A stretch of 64,000 nt of DNA from Paraburkholderia fungorum (GTDB lineage: Bacteria; Pseudomonadota; Gammaproteobacteria; Burkholderiales; Burkholderiaceae). The stretch is from NCBI RefSeq assembly GCF_003610895.1, contig NZ_MCAS01000038.1, positions 1,543 to 65,542 of the forward strand. Direction: 5' to 3'. Positions 7,469-16,656 of the stretch are shown here, one piece after another (position 1 is the first letter of the stretch; every line of letters begins with the position of its first letter). A program made the translations under genes and the position numbers. The notes below the pieces were generated by a model, which had not been told where the DNA came from, made no database searches, and saw nothing but the letters and a program-made list of their open reading frames with translations.

Positions 7469-10053
7469 GCGAATCATTTTTCTTCAGCTTGCGTGCCGTT
7501 GCCGCCGCAACCATGACGGGCGCGTTGTGCCTGAGCAGCGCGGCAGCCTATGCGCAGAACACGGCGTCCGCGCCGCAGCCGGCGCCTGCCGGACAGAATG
7601 CGCTGCCCTTGAGCGGCGCCGCCTACCGGGTGGCGCAGGCCGCGTACGCCGACTACGAGCGCGGCGATTACGCCGGTGCGGTCGCGCGCTCGCGCGAAGC
7701 GATCCGTCAGCGCCCCGACGTTGTGTCGTTGCGAGTGCTGCTTGCCAACTCGCTCGCAGCGCTTCGCCGCTATGGCGAGGCAAGCCGCTCGCTCGGCGAT
7801 GCGATCGCGCAGCTTGGCCGCGATCCGGCGCTGGTCTCGCGTCGCAAACAGATCGACGCGCTGAACGTCTCGACCCGCTCGGTGGCACGCGCGGGCCGCC
7901 AGCAGCCCAGCGACCCGGACGCGCTGACCGGCGCCGCGTTGAGCGCCGCGCAGCAAGCCTACAAGGCCTATGCGGCGAAGGATTTCACGGGTACGGTCAA
8001 GTACGCCAACGAGGCGATTTCACTGCGTCCGGACCTGCTGCGCCTGCGCCTGTTGCTGATCGACGCGGCGAGCGCGGCCGGTCAGGATACCGAAGCATGG
8101 AACGCCGATCTCGACGCAAGCAAGCGCTTTGGCGACAGCGACGAACTGCGCTTGCGGCGCAGCTTCATCGGCAACCGGCTGGCACCGAAGTCTTCCGCGG
8201 CGTCCTATGAGGCGTTCAGGAAGGGCGACTATGCGCAGGCCGCCGCGCTCGCGCGTGAGACGGTGGCCTATGCGCCGGATCAGGTCGGCTACCGGATTCA
8301 GCTGATGGACGTGCTGTTCGCCGCGAACGATCTGCCCGGCGTGCAAGCGGCGGCAAGCGACGCCATTGCCGCCGACGACACGGAAATCATGCCGCTCACG
8401 CTGCGTGGCTACGTGCTGGCCGCGCAGGGCAGGACGGCGGAGGCCGAGGCGGACTTCGCCAAGGCGCTGCAGGCCAACGATGCAACCCAGCGCAACCAGC
8501 GCGTGGCGCGCGTGATCATCGCCGATGCCTGGATCGCTGAAGGGCAGCCGCAGCGCGCGCTCGATCTGCTCGTGCCGCTCAAGATGAATGCGGACGACAC
8601 CGATCCGCCGATCGCGCTGCGGCGCGCGCAGGCGCGGCGCTTGCTGGCGCAGACGCCGGCGCCCGGGGCGAATGGCGTGAACGCGACGGCGGCAACGGCC
8701 ACTTCAGCTGCGTCGGCTACATCGGTTACATCGACGACGCCAGGCGCGTCACTTGTTCCCGCCACGCAGATCGACCCCGCGCGCCGTCCGGTGATCGACT
8801 GTGTGGTCGATCAGTTTGGCGCGAGCTGCGACGTGTACGCCGCCGATCGCGGTTTCGCGGCGGCGCGAGCCGCGGCCGCCGCTGCGGCCGCGAACGACAA
8901 AACCGGCGCGGTCGGCTACGCCAGTGAAGCGGTCAAAGCCGCGCCGGACGATCCGCAGCACCGGGTCGAGTTGATCAACGCGCTCAGCACGGCGGGCAAC
9001 GACTCGGCGGCATCGCGCGAAGCGCAAAAGATGATCGACGCCGGCATGCTCGACGCGATGCCTGACATGACCGCCGCGTACATCGCACAACGGGCCGGCA
9101 ACAACAAGGTCGCGTACCAGCGCTTCAGCATGGCCGACAAGGCCGGCACGATGCCGGCCAGCGCCTACGCCGACGCCGGCTACGCAGCCGTGAACGCATA
9201 CCGCAACCGCGAAGCCGCGCAGTACTTCGAACGCGCGATCGACGCGAGCGCCAAACCGGGCGAAGACGCAACGCCGGCCACCCCGGCGCAACTGAACGAG
9301 ATGCGCAGCGCGCACGCCGAGGCCACCCGCAACTGGGGCTTCGACGCGTCGCTCAACTATCGCGGCGCGGGCATGCAGCCGGGTTACGCGTCTTCGCCGA
9401 CACCGGGCACGTCGAACAACTGGCAGGCCGGCGTGGAAGCCTACTGGCGTCCATTCGGCAGTCTCGGCGACCGGATGTTCGAGCTCTACGCGCGTGGCTA
9501 TGAGAGTTTCGGCGTGAAGAACGGCGGTGCGAGCGGTGTGGATACCTTGCAGGCCACCGTCGGCGCGCGTGCCAAGCCGTTCTCGCAGATTGACGCGATC
9601 GTCGCCTTCGAACGGATCATTCCGATCGGCTCACAGGTCAATCCGGACTGGCTGGCGCGGCTCGCGTATTCGGGCGGCTACGGCATCGAGCGGCGAGTCG
9701 ACGTGCCGTCGTGGTGGACCGCGCAGATCTATGCCGAGACGGGGGCCTATCTGAACGCGGGGTCAGTCTACGCGACCACCAATCTCGAACTGGGCCGCAC
9801 CTACCGCATGGATCGCTACAGCCCGAAGTGGACCGTGTTCCCGTATGCGGTGATCGGCGCGGACTACGACTCAAGCATCGATCACAGCATTCCGCTCGGC
9901 GCCGGGGTGGGGATTTCGACGCGCTACTGGTTTCGCGACAGCAAATACGACTCACCGCGCTCGTATGTCGATCTGTCGGTGCAGTACCGCTGGAAGATTA
10001 GCGGCGACGATCGCGCGCGCGGCGTGTTCTTCGGCGCGATCTACTCGTATTGA
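7465..10053 (+). CDS. nfrA: NfrA-like TPR / outer-membrane export protein
   Basis: 862 residues. A signal peptide (about 1-31, ending AAAYAQN) is followed by tetratricopeptide-like Ala-rich helical repeats across about 45-610, interrupted by an Ala/Thr/Ser linker near 400-430. The last 240 residues have alternating aromatic strands typical of the NfrA C-terminal barrel domain and end in an aromatic residue (SY), as outer-membrane proteins do. E. coli NfrA is the N4 phage receptor and partner of NfrB. The layout (periplasmic TPR plus barrel) parallels BcsC and PgaA exporters. The ATG overlaps the nfrB stop (ATGA). Its inferred role is export of the polymer across the outer membrane. Confidence 0.87.
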   Translation: MSESFFFSLRAVAAATMTGALCLSSAAAYAQNTASAPQPAPAGQNALPLSGAAYRVAQAAYADYERGDYAGAVARSREAIRQRPDVVSLRVLLANSLAALRRYGEASRSLGDAIAQLGRDPALVSRRKQIDALNVSTRSVARAGRQQPSDPDALTGAALSAAQQAYKAYAAKDFTGTVKYANEAISLRPDLLRLRLLLIDAASAAGQDTEAWNADLDASKRFGDSDELRLRRSFIGNRLAPKSSAASYEAFRKGDYAQAAALARETVAYAPDQVGYRIQLMDVLFAANDLPGVQAAASDAIAADDTEIMPLTLRGYVLAAQGRTAEAEADFAKALQANDATQRNQRVARVIIADAWIAEGQPQRALDLLVPLKMNADDTDPPIALRRAQARRLLAQTPAPGANGVNATAATATSAASATSVTSTTPGASLVPATQIDPARRPVIDCVVDQFGASCDVYAADRGFAAARAAAAAAAANDKTGAVGYASEAVKAAPDDPQHRVELINALSTAGNDSAASREAQKMIDAGMLDAMPDMTAAYIAQRAGNNKVAYQRFSMADKAGTMPASAYADAGYAAVNAYRNREAAQYFERAIDASAKPGEDATPATPAQLNEMRSAHAEATRNWGFDASLNYRGAGMQPGYASSPTPGTSNNWQAGVEAYWRPFGSLGDRMFELYARGYESFGVKNGGASGVDTLQATVGARAKPFSQIDAIVAFERIIPIGSQVNPDWLARLAYSGGYGIERRVDVPSWWTAQIYAETGAYLNAGSVYATTNLELGRTYRMDRYSPKWTVFPYAVIGADYDSSIDHSIPLGAGVGISTRYWFRDSKYDSPRSYVDLSVQYRWKISGDDRARGVFFGAIYSY

Positions 10054-10068
10054 ATCCGGACGACTCAA

Positions 10069-10770
10069 ATGAAAAAAAATAAGCTGACTAATTCGAGGGT
10101 TGCAGTTCTCCTGGTGGCGCTGCTGTCGGCAGGCATGGCGCACGCGGCAGCGGACGACGTCGCGAGTCTGTATGGACCGCAACCGCCCGCCAACGCGTCG
10201 TATCTGCGCGTGTTGAACGCGTCGTCGCAAGCGGTGCGCGTCGCGCTCGCCGGCAGCGAAGCGCCGCAGACACTTGCGCCGGGCGCGGTCACACGCTTCA
10301 GCGTCCTCACGCCGGGCACGCCTGTGCGTGTTACGGCCGACGGCAAGGTCGTGGCCGATGCGGCGGCTGGTGGAGCAACCAGCGCGGGCGACGCTGTCAC
10401 CGTCGCGCTGCGCCGTGACGCGAAGGGGTGGCATGCGGCGCGGATCGTTGGCCGCTATGAGCGCGTTGACGGTTTGAAGGCGACCTTGCGTGCGTTCAAT
10501 TTCGCGTCCGGTTGCAGCGCGAAGATCGGTGTGGACGGCAACGGTCCGACGGTGTTCGCGCAGGTGGCCGCGGGCGCGCAGGACGCGCGCGCCATCAATC
10601 CGGTCAGCGCGAAGCTGGTGGGGCAGTGCGGTGCGGCGGCCAGTGCGGCGCTGCCGTTGCCGGCCCTCGCTGCCGGCGACAGCTACAGCCTGTTCGTCAC
10701 CGGCGATGCCGCAAAGCCGGTGTTGAGCGGCGCGCGCGACGCGCTCGCGTGGCCGCCGGCCGCCAATTGA
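10069..10770 (+). CDS. AlgF-like periplasmic polysaccharide O-acylation protein
   Basis: 233 residues with a signal peptide ending AHA near residue 26. The mature start carries LYGPQPPANASYLRVLNAS, very like the beginning of AlgF, the periplasmic accessory protein for alginate O-acetylation. The rest is beta-rich with repeated short Ala/Gly/Val stretches. It begins 15 bp after nfrA and heads the modification half of the operon. AlgF has no known catalytic activity and works with AlgI, AlgJ and AlgX; relatives of all of those follow here. Confidence 0.8.
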   Translation: MKKNKLTNSRVAVLLVALLSAGMAHAAADDVASLYGPQPPANASYLRVLNASSQAVRVALAGSEAPQTLAPGAVTRFSVLTPGTPVRVTADGKVVADAAAGGATSAGDAVTVALRRDAKGWHAARIVGRYERVDGLKATLRAFNFASGCSAKIGVDGNGPTVFAQVAAGAQDARAINPVSAKLVGQCGAAASAALPLPALAAGDSYSLFVTGDAAKPVLSGARDALAWPPAAN

Positions 10771-10903
10771 TCGCAGCGCGTTCGCAAGCGGTTTGCCGCG
10801 CGTGCGGGGATTCATCGCGCGCGGTTCGTCTGCCGCTTCGCTTGCCGCTGCACCGGCTGTACCTGCATCACGCGCTTCATATAAATCACGGGGACCCAAC
10901 ACA

Positions 10904-11932
10904 ATGACCGATTCCAGCCGTTCGTTCATCCAGGCATCTGCCCAGCCGCAACCGCTCGACCGCGCACGCCGCCGTTTGCTGCTCGCACTGGCCGCGGCGC
11001 CGCTTGGCGGCGCGCTGTCGCTGCTGCCGCGCCGCGCTGCCGCCGCGGCCTCGACCAGCGTGATCGAAGGCCGCAATCTGTGGCTCTATCCCGGCTGGGA
11101 AAGCCTCACCGACGATGCGACGCCCGCCTGTCTGAAAGCCGTCGATCTGATTCATCAGGCGACGGACAAGCTCTCGGCCCGCGGCATTCGCAGCGTGATC
11201 GCGATTGCACCGCTCAAAGCCCGTTCGTGTCCGCAAAATCTGCCGGACGGCACCGCGCTGTCCACGGGTGTCGCGGGCCGCTACGCCGCGATTCGCGCGC
11301 GGGCCGATTCGCTCGGTGTGCAGATGGTCGATGGCGACGCCGCGATCGCCGCGGTCGATCCGGCACAGGAAAAGTACATTCGTGCCGACTATCACTGGAG
11401 CGGCCATTCCGCCGAAGCGGTCGCGGCGCGCGTCGCCGAACGCCTGCTCGCGGCCGGCCCGCTGAAGGGCGCGGCCGGTGCGGGCAGCCGGCTCGGCACG
11501 TGGAACGAGGAAGTCCGCTACGGCGACCTCGCGGCCTTGCTGTCGCCGGAGCGCAAGAAAGCGGTCGGCAAGGATCACTTCATCGTGCGTACGGTGGTGG
11601 CCTCGCCGGGGCTCGTCGACAGCGGGCCGCCGGTCGTGCAGGTGGTCGGCAACAGCATGGTTCAGCCGTACCTCGGTTTTCCGCAAAAGCTCTCGAACGC
11701 AATCGATCGCCAGGTCGGTTTGACCTGGACCTTCGGCGACACCGGTCCATGGAAGACGCTGCTCAACTATCTGGAATCGCCGGAGTTCAAGGCCAATCCG
11801 CCGCAAGCGATCGTCTGGCAATTCAACGAAGGGCAGATGATGAATCTGCCGGGCGCGGCTGGCCAATGGGACGCGGCATCGGTGATGGCCGACGACGTGT
11901 TTCTCGCGCGCCTCACCAAGGCAATCGCCTGA
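10904..11932 (+). CDS. AlgX/AlgJ-like SGNH-fold polysaccharide acyltransferase, exported
   Basis: 342 residues from ATG 10904, preceded by a GGGGA-type purine tract. The N-terminus has an Arg-rich RARRRLLLALAAAP segment, suggesting Tat-type export. The AlgX/AlgJ catalytic elements are visible: Asp162-Tyr-His164-Trp (the DxHW motif) and a Gly-Asn-Ser251 block that supplies the nucleophile. These periplasmic enzymes move acyl groups onto polysaccharide hydroxyls after an MBOAT partner carries the group across the membrane. A 133-bp gap separates it from the AlgF-like gene, and its stop overlaps the next ATG (TGATGA). Whether it or its neighbour acts last on the polymer cannot be decided from sequence. 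Confidence 0.82.
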   Translation: MTDSSRSFIQASAQPQPLDRARRRLLLALAAAPLGGALSLLPRRAAAAASTSVIEGRNLWLYPGWESLTDDATPACLKAVDLIHQATDKLSARGIRSVIAIAPLKARSCPQNLPDGTALSTGVAGRYAAIRARADSLGVQMVDGDAAIAAVDPAQEKYIRADYHWSGHSAEAVAARVAERLLAAGPLKGAAGAGSRLGTWNEEVRYGDLAALLSPERKKAVGKDHFIVRTVVASPGLVDSGPPVVQVVGNSMVQPYLGFPQKLSNAIDRQVGLTWTFGDTGPWKTLLNYLESPEFKANPPQAIVWQFNEGQMMNLPGAAGQWDAASVMADDVFLARLTKAIA

Positions 11933-13209
11933 TGAGCGAGTCAGTCGGACGCACGGCGGAGCGCGAGGCCGCTCGCCCGGCGGCAGGCACGCCGGCGAGA
12001 GACAGTGATGCCGTGCATGGCCACGCGGCAGCGGCGCCTGAGTTCGCGCCGTCACTCGCGCGCGCGCATCGGCGTATTGCGTGGCTGATCGCGCTGCTGC
12101 TTGGGTTCGGTTGCGCCGGCGCGGTCGCATCGCTCGTCATGCAGTCGCGCAACGGCGCGTCGTTCGATTTGCATGGCTGGCGCGACGGCAGCCTCGGCCA
12201 CAGCCTCGATCGCGCAATCGACGTGCCGTACGCGCGGTCGCTGCATCGCTGGCAGGCGGCGGCGCGCTACCGGCTGTTCGGCGACCTCGGGCACGAGGTG
12301 CGCGAAGGCTGTCCCGGCTGGCTGTTCTATGCGGACGGTCTGCGCGCACCCGTGCAGGCCGGACATGATCCCGTTGAGCGCGCCGACGGTGGCGATGCGT
12401 TGACCGATGCGCGCATCGCCACGCTGCACCGTTACGCGGACGCACTGCGCGGCGCCGGGATTCAACTGGTCGTCGTGACGGTGCCCGACAAGGCGCGCGC
12501 GGAAAGCGAGGCGCTGTGCGGCCTGCGTCAGGATGCACGGATGACACAGCGTCTGAACGTCTGGAACCGCGCGCTGAGCGCGAGCAAGGTTGCGCACGTC
12601 GAATTGCTGCCGGCGCTGCAGGCCGCGCGTCCGGCGTTTTTCCGCACCGACGTGCACTGGAATGCGCAAGGCGCGCAAGCCGCCGCCCAGGTGGTCGGCG
12701 CCGCGGTGTTGCCTTTGCTCGGCAAGCCCGGCGAGACAAAATTCACGCATGCAATAGCGCAAGCGGCGCCGCGCGTCGGCGATCTGCTGACGCTGGCGAA
12801 CTTGAACGACGTGCCCAACGCCTGGCGGCCGGCGCCCGATATCGTCGCGGAGGAAACCTTGCAGGCCCAACGCAGCGGCGGCCTGCTCGACGACGGCCCG
12901 GCCGCCGACGTGCTGCTCGCAGGCAGCTCGTTCTCGCGCCGCAGCGCGTTTGCCGAACGTCTCGGCGAGCAGCTCGGCCGCGAAGTCTGGAACGTCAGCC
13001 TCGACGACGGCCAGTTCGATCGCGCGTTGCAGGCGGTCTGGCAAGCGCGCGCCACGTGGCCAAAGAGCGTGCGCGTGGTGATCTGGGAAATGTCGGAAGA
13101 CGCGCTGTCGATGCCGGTGGATGCGTCGGCGTCGGCGCCTGCCGGGGCAACCGCCGCCAACGCCGCGGTGCCTGTCACCCCCATTGCCGCACCGGCCAAG
13201 CAGGACTGA
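11932..13209 (+). CDS. AlgJ-like membrane-anchored SGNH acyltransferase
   Basis: 425 residues. The start is set by the ATG overlapping the previous stop. After about 45 low-complexity residues there is one membrane segment (IAWLIALLLGFGCAGAVAS), then a periplasmic AlgJ/AlgX domain with Asp240-Val-His242-Trp (DxHW) and a Ser pair at 332-333 in LLAGSSFSR. The last 25 residues are Ala/Pro/Thr-rich. It differs from the preceding SGNH protein in being anchored by a helix rather than carrying an apparent Tat signal. Two DxHW proteins in one operon recall AlgJ plus AlgX in alginate acetylation, or an AlgJ plus DltD-like pair. Confidence 0.82.
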   Translation: MSESVGRTAEREAARPAAGTPARDSDAVHGHAAAAPEFAPSLARAHRRIAWLIALLLGFGCAGAVASLVMQSRNGASFDLHGWRDGSLGHSLDRAIDVPYARSLHRWQAAARYRLFGDLGHEVREGCPGWLFYADGLRAPVQAGHDPVERADGGDALTDARIATLHRYADALRGAGIQLVVVTVPDKARAESEALCGLRQDARMTQRLNVWNRALSASKVAHVELLPALQAARPAFFRTDVHWNAQGAQAAAQVVGAAVLPLLGKPGETKFTHAIAQAAPRVGDLLTLANLNDVPNAWRPAPDIVAEETLQAQRSGGLLDDGPAADVLLAGSSFSRRSAFAERLGEQLGREVWNVSLDDGQFDRALQAVWQARATWPKSVRVVIWEMSEDALSMPVDASASAPAGATAANAAVPVTPIAAPAKQD

Positions 13210-13214
13210 GCGCG

Positions 13215-14876
13215 ATGCTATTCAATTCATTCATCTTCCTCACACTGTTCCTGCCGCCCGCGCTGGCCGGCTATTGCCTGCTTGGCCAACGCATGCCGCG
13301 CGCCGCGGCGGCATGGCTATGCGGCGCATCGATCGTGTTCTACGGCTGGTGGAATCCGGCGTTCGTCAGTTTGCTGGTGGTATCGATCGCGTTCAACTAT
13401 GCGATGAGTTGCGCGATCGTCGCGGCGCGCGCGCAGTCGGCACGGCGCCGCTGGCTGCTCGGTCTCGCGATTGCCGCCGACCTTGCGCTGCTGGTGCGCT
13501 ACAAGTATCTGGCGACGCTGCTTACCGCGCTCGTGCATGCAAGCGGCGTGGCACCCGCCGATTGGCTCGCGCACGGCATGCAGGATGTGATTCTGCCGCT
13601 CGGCGTATCGTTCTTCACCTTCACGCAGATCGGCTATCTGCTCGATTGCAATGCGGGGATCGTCAAGGAGCGCGACCCGCTCGGCTACGTGCAATTCGTC
13701 ACGTTCTTTCCGCATCTGATTGCGGGGCCGATCCTGCATCACAAGGAAATGATGACGCAGTTCGCGCAACCGGCCACGTACAAACTGCGCGCGGAGAATC
13801 TTTCTATCGGCGCATTCGTGTTCGCCATTGGTCTCGCGAAGAAGGTGCTGTTCGCCGATACCATCGCGCCGTTTGCCGACGCCGGATTTGCCGCACCGCA
13901 CGAATTGCAGTGGCTGGCGGCGTGGGGCACTTGCCTCGCGTACGCGCTGCAGCTCTACTTCGATTTCTCCGGCTACTCGGATATGGCGATGGGCCTCGCC
14001 AAGATGTTCGGCGTGCGCTTTCCGTTGAACTTCAACTCGCCGTTCAAGGCCGCCAGCATCATCGATTTCTGGCAGCGCTGGCACATGACGCTGACGCGCT
14101 ATCTCACGGCTTACCTGTACTACCCGATGGCGATGCGGATCAACCGCAGTCGTGCGCTGCGTGGCTTGCCGATCGGCCGTCTCGCGCAACGCTCGACGCG
14201 CGGTTTTCTCTCGACGGTCGCCGTGCCGACGTTCTACACGATGGCGCTGGCCGGTATCTGGCACGGTGCGGGCTTGCAGTATCTGATCTACGGCTTGCTG
14301 CACGCGGCGTATCTCACCGTGAATCACGCCTATCGCGCGTGGCGCGCGGCGAGCGGTGCGGCGGCGGGAGCAGCAGCAACCTCAGCACAGGCGATCGAAA
14401 CGGCAGGCACCGCGGCGGTATTCGCAACGCGCCTCAAGGCACGTGTTCGCCATACGGGCAACGTGTTGCTGACCTTCGTGGCCGCGCTCGTCGCGTTTGC
14501 GTTTTTCCGCGCCCATGGCGTTGGCGATGCGCTCGCATTACTGCAAGGCATGGCGGGGCTGCACGGTATCGAAGCGCTCGACTGGCCCGCATGGGGCACC
14601 GCGAACATAGGCTTCGGCGAGTGGCTGCATCTGGTCGCGGGGCGCTCGACGCTCGCCTTGCAGATCGCCGCACTGCTGGCGATCGTCTGGTGCACGCCGA
14701 ATTCGCATCAGTTGATGGGGCGTTTCTCGCCGGCGCTCGAACGCGCGGCCGAGGGCCTGCCCGCTGCGCTGACATGGCGGCCGTCGTTGCGCTGGACCAT
14801 CGCCATGCTCGGCGTGCTCGTGTTCTGCGTCGCGCAGTTGCACGGTGAAGTGCGTTTTCTCTATTTCCAGTTCTGA
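13215..14876 (+). CDS. MBOAT acyltransferase (AlgI/DltB-like)
   Basis: 553 residues from ATG 13215, six bases after the previous stop. It is a multi-pass membrane protein with AlgI/DltB hallmarks: FFTFTQIGYLLD, FVTFFPHLIAGPILH, DFSGYSDMAMG, FWQRWHMTL with His290, and GIWHG with the probable catalytic His350. A divergent Ala-rich loop lies around residues 376-400. MBOAT proteins pass an acyl or D-alanyl group from a cytoplasmic carrier to a periplasmic acceptor. The carrier-protein gene lies directly downstream, so this protein is the expected link between cytoplasmic activation and periplasmic transfer. The family is certain; AlgI-like versus DltB-like specificity is inferred. Confidence 0.9.
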   Translation: MLFNSFIFLTLFLPPALAGYCLLGQRMPRAAAAWLCGASIVFYGWWNPAFVSLLVVSIAFNYAMSCAIVAARAQSARRRWLLGLAIAADLALLVRYKYLATLLTALVHASGVAPADWLAHGMQDVILPLGVSFFTFTQIGYLLDCNAGIVKERDPLGYVQFVTFFPHLIAGPILHHKEMMTQFAQPATYKLRAENLSIGAFVFAIGLAKKVLFADTIAPFADAGFAAPHELQWLAAWGTCLAYALQLYFDFSGYSDMAMGLAKMFGVRFPLNFNSPFKAASIIDFWQRWHMTLTRYLTAYLYYPMAMRINRSRALRGLPIGRLAQRSTRGFLSTVAVPTFYTMALAGIWHGAGLQYLIYGLLHAAYLTVNHAYRAWRAASGAAAGAAATSAQAIETAGTAAVFATRLKARVRHTGNVLLTFVAALVAFAFFRAHGVGDALALLQGMAGLHGIEALDWPAWGTANIGFGEWLHLVAGRSTLALQIAALLAIVWCTPNSHQLMGRFSPALERAAEGLPAALTWRPSLRWTIAMLGVLVFCVAQLHGEVRFLYFQF

Positions 14877-14909
14877 TTGCCGTAACGACGTTTGCACAAG
14901 GACAACACC

Positions 14910-15146
14910 ATGACTCAAAACGAAACGCTGCACGCCGACGTAGCGGCGCTGGTCGAATCCGTCGTACTGCGCCTCGTGCGCGACGATGAACTGCTGCTCG
15001 AAACGGGGCTGGTCGATTCGGTGCTGGCCGTCGAAATCGTGATGGGCGTCGAGATGCAATTCGGCGTGCGCATTCCGCCCACCGAGATCCCCGAGCATCT
15101 GGCATCCGTGAATGCGCTTTGCGCGTTCATTGCCGCCAACCGCTAG
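14910..15146 (+). CDS. Acyl/aminoacyl carrier protein (DltC-like)
   Basis: 78 residues from ATG 14910, with AAGGA seven bases upstream; a TTG 18 bases earlier is less likely. The sequence is acidic and helical with LVDSVLAVEIVM, where Asp36-Ser37 is the expected 4'-phosphopantetheine site. The following FGVRIPPTEI resembles the equivalent segment of DltC rather than a fatty-acid ACP. It lies between the MBOAT gene and the DltA-like ligase, the same partners as in Dlt systems. It probably carries the group that the ligase activates. No phosphopantetheinyl transferase gene is present in the window. Confidence 0.88.
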   Translation: MTQNETLHADVAALVESVVLRLVRDDELLLETGLVDSVLAVEIVMGVEMQFGVRIPPTEIPEHLASVNALCAFIAANR

Positions 15147-15153
15147 GCCCATC

Positions 15154-16656
15154 ATGCGATTCGATCTGAGCGCGAGCCGCTTTGTCGATACCGGGGTACG
15201 CGCCGACGCGTGGGCGGTGATCGGCGCCGATCGCGCGCTGCGCTGGCACGAGTTGGCGGAGCAGGCCCACGCATGGGCCGCATTGGCGTGCGAGCACGGC
15301 TTTGCCGCGGATGTGCCGGTGATCGTGCGCGGGCACAAGGAAGCCGGATTCTTTGTGGCGATGACGGGGGCGTTACTGCTCGGCGCACCGTTCGTGCCGG
15401 TCGACACGATTTACCCGGATGAACGGATGCGGCGCATCGCGAGCACGCTCGGCGCACGGACGTACTTCGACGCGCAGAGTGGCCGCTTCGTGGACTTGAA
15501 CGGACAGAGCGAACAGGACGTGCGGGCTGAGCCGGTCGCGGCCTTGGCGGCGCCTCCCTTGCGCGAAAAAAACCTTGCGTACGTGCTGTTCACCTCGGGC
15601 ACGACCGGTGAGCCGAAGGGCGTGCAGATCGGCCGCGAGAGCGTCGCCGCGCTGGTGGACTGGATGGCGGCCGACTTCGGACTCGGTGACGCACCGGTGT
15701 TCCTGAATCAGGCGCCGTTCAGCTTCGATCTGTCGATGTACGAAGTATTCGGCACGCTCGCACTCGGCGGCACCGCTGTTCTCGCTTCACGCGCGTTGAC
15801 CGCACAGGGCGCGACGTTCCTCGCCAATCTTGCACGGCACGGCGTGACGACCTGGGTATCGACGCCGTCGTTCGCGCAGCAGCAATTGCTCAATCCGCAG
15901 TTCTCGCACGAGGGTTTGCCGGCGCTCGGCACCTTCTTGTTCTGCGGCGAAGTGTTGCCGGTTGCTCTCGCGCGGCAACTGCGCCAGCGGTTTCCGGCCG
16001 CACGGATCGTCAACACCTACGGGCCGACCGAAGCGACAGTGGCGACCACCTGGATCGTCGTCGACGATGCGGTGCTGGCGCATCACGCGCGCCTGCCGAT
16101 TGGGCGTGCCAAGCGCGACGCCGAGGTTTTCGTCGATAACGGCGAGCTGTGCATTGCCGGCGCGCACGTGATGCGCGGCTATCTGAATCGCGAAGACCTG
16201 AACGCGGCGCGCATGTTCACCCATCACGGCGAGCGGGCGTTTCGCACCGGCGATCTGGGCGCGGTCGACGCCGACGGGCTGCTGTTTTGTCACGGACGGA
16301 TCGACGACCAGATCAAGATGGGCGGTTACCGGATCGAACTGATGGAGATCGATGCGGGCTTGCGCGCGCTGCCTGGTGCGGCGAGTGCAGCCGCCGTGCC
16401 ATTGCGGCGCCCGGATGGCTCTGTCGCACGGATCGTCGGGTTCGTCGCGACCGGCAGCGACGACGGCCGCCTGCCCGACGCGCTGCACGACTGGAAGGCC
16501 TTGCTTGCCGCCCGCCTGCCGTCGTATATGATCCCGTCAGAATTGCTCGCGTGCCGGAGCTTGCCGGTATCGGTCAACTTCAAGATCGACCGTGCGCAAC
16601 TCGCTCAGGATTATCGTGACGTTCATCTCAAGGCACAGCGCCATCACAATGGGTAA
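15154..16656 (+). CDS. DltA-like adenylating ligase (aminoacyl-carrier protein ligase)
   Basis: 500 residues, the size of DltA. Adenylation motifs are A3 SGTTGEPKG (148-156), NAPFSFDLS-type QAPFSFDLSMYEVFG, Cys264-Gly-Glu-Val, N287-T-Y-G-P-T-E293, FRTGD with Asp367, and an A10-like NFKIDR with Lys477. From memory, the Cys before GEVLP aligns with the D-alanine-specifying Cys of Bacillus DltA, so a small amino acid is the likely substrate. A generic acyl group cannot be excluded. It begins seven bases after the carrier gene and should charge that protein. The A10 motif has Phe where the usual NGK has Gly. Confidence 0.87.
   Translation: MRFDLSASRFVDTGVRADAWAVIGADRALRWHELAEQAHAWAALACEHGFAADVPVIVRGHKEAGFFVAMTGALLLGAPFVPVDTIYPDERMRRIASTLGARTYFDAQSGRFVDLNGQSEQDVRAEPVAALAAPPLREKNLAYVLFTSGTTGEPKGVQIGRESVAALVDWMAADFGLGDAPVFLNQAPFSFDLSMYEVFGTLALGGTAVLASRALTAQGATFLANLARHGVTTWVSTPSFAQQQLLNPQFSHEGLPALGTFLFCGEVLPVALARQLRQRFPAARIVNTYGPTEATVATTWIVVDDAVLAHHARLPIGRAKRDAEVFVDNGELCIAGAHVMRGYLNREDLNAARMFTHHGERAFRTGDLGAVDADGLLFCHGRIDDQIKMGGYRIELMEIDAGLRALPGAASAAAVPLRRPDGSVARIVGFVATGSDDGRLPDALHDWKALLAARLPSYMIPSELLACRSLPVSVNFKIDRAQLAQDYRDVHLKAQRHHNG

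Noticed and set aside
13121..14848. 575-codon frame overlapping the MBOAT gene
   Set aside because: Same strand but shifted frame; the product is Arg-rich without membrane helices, whereas the true frame shows MBOAT motifs.
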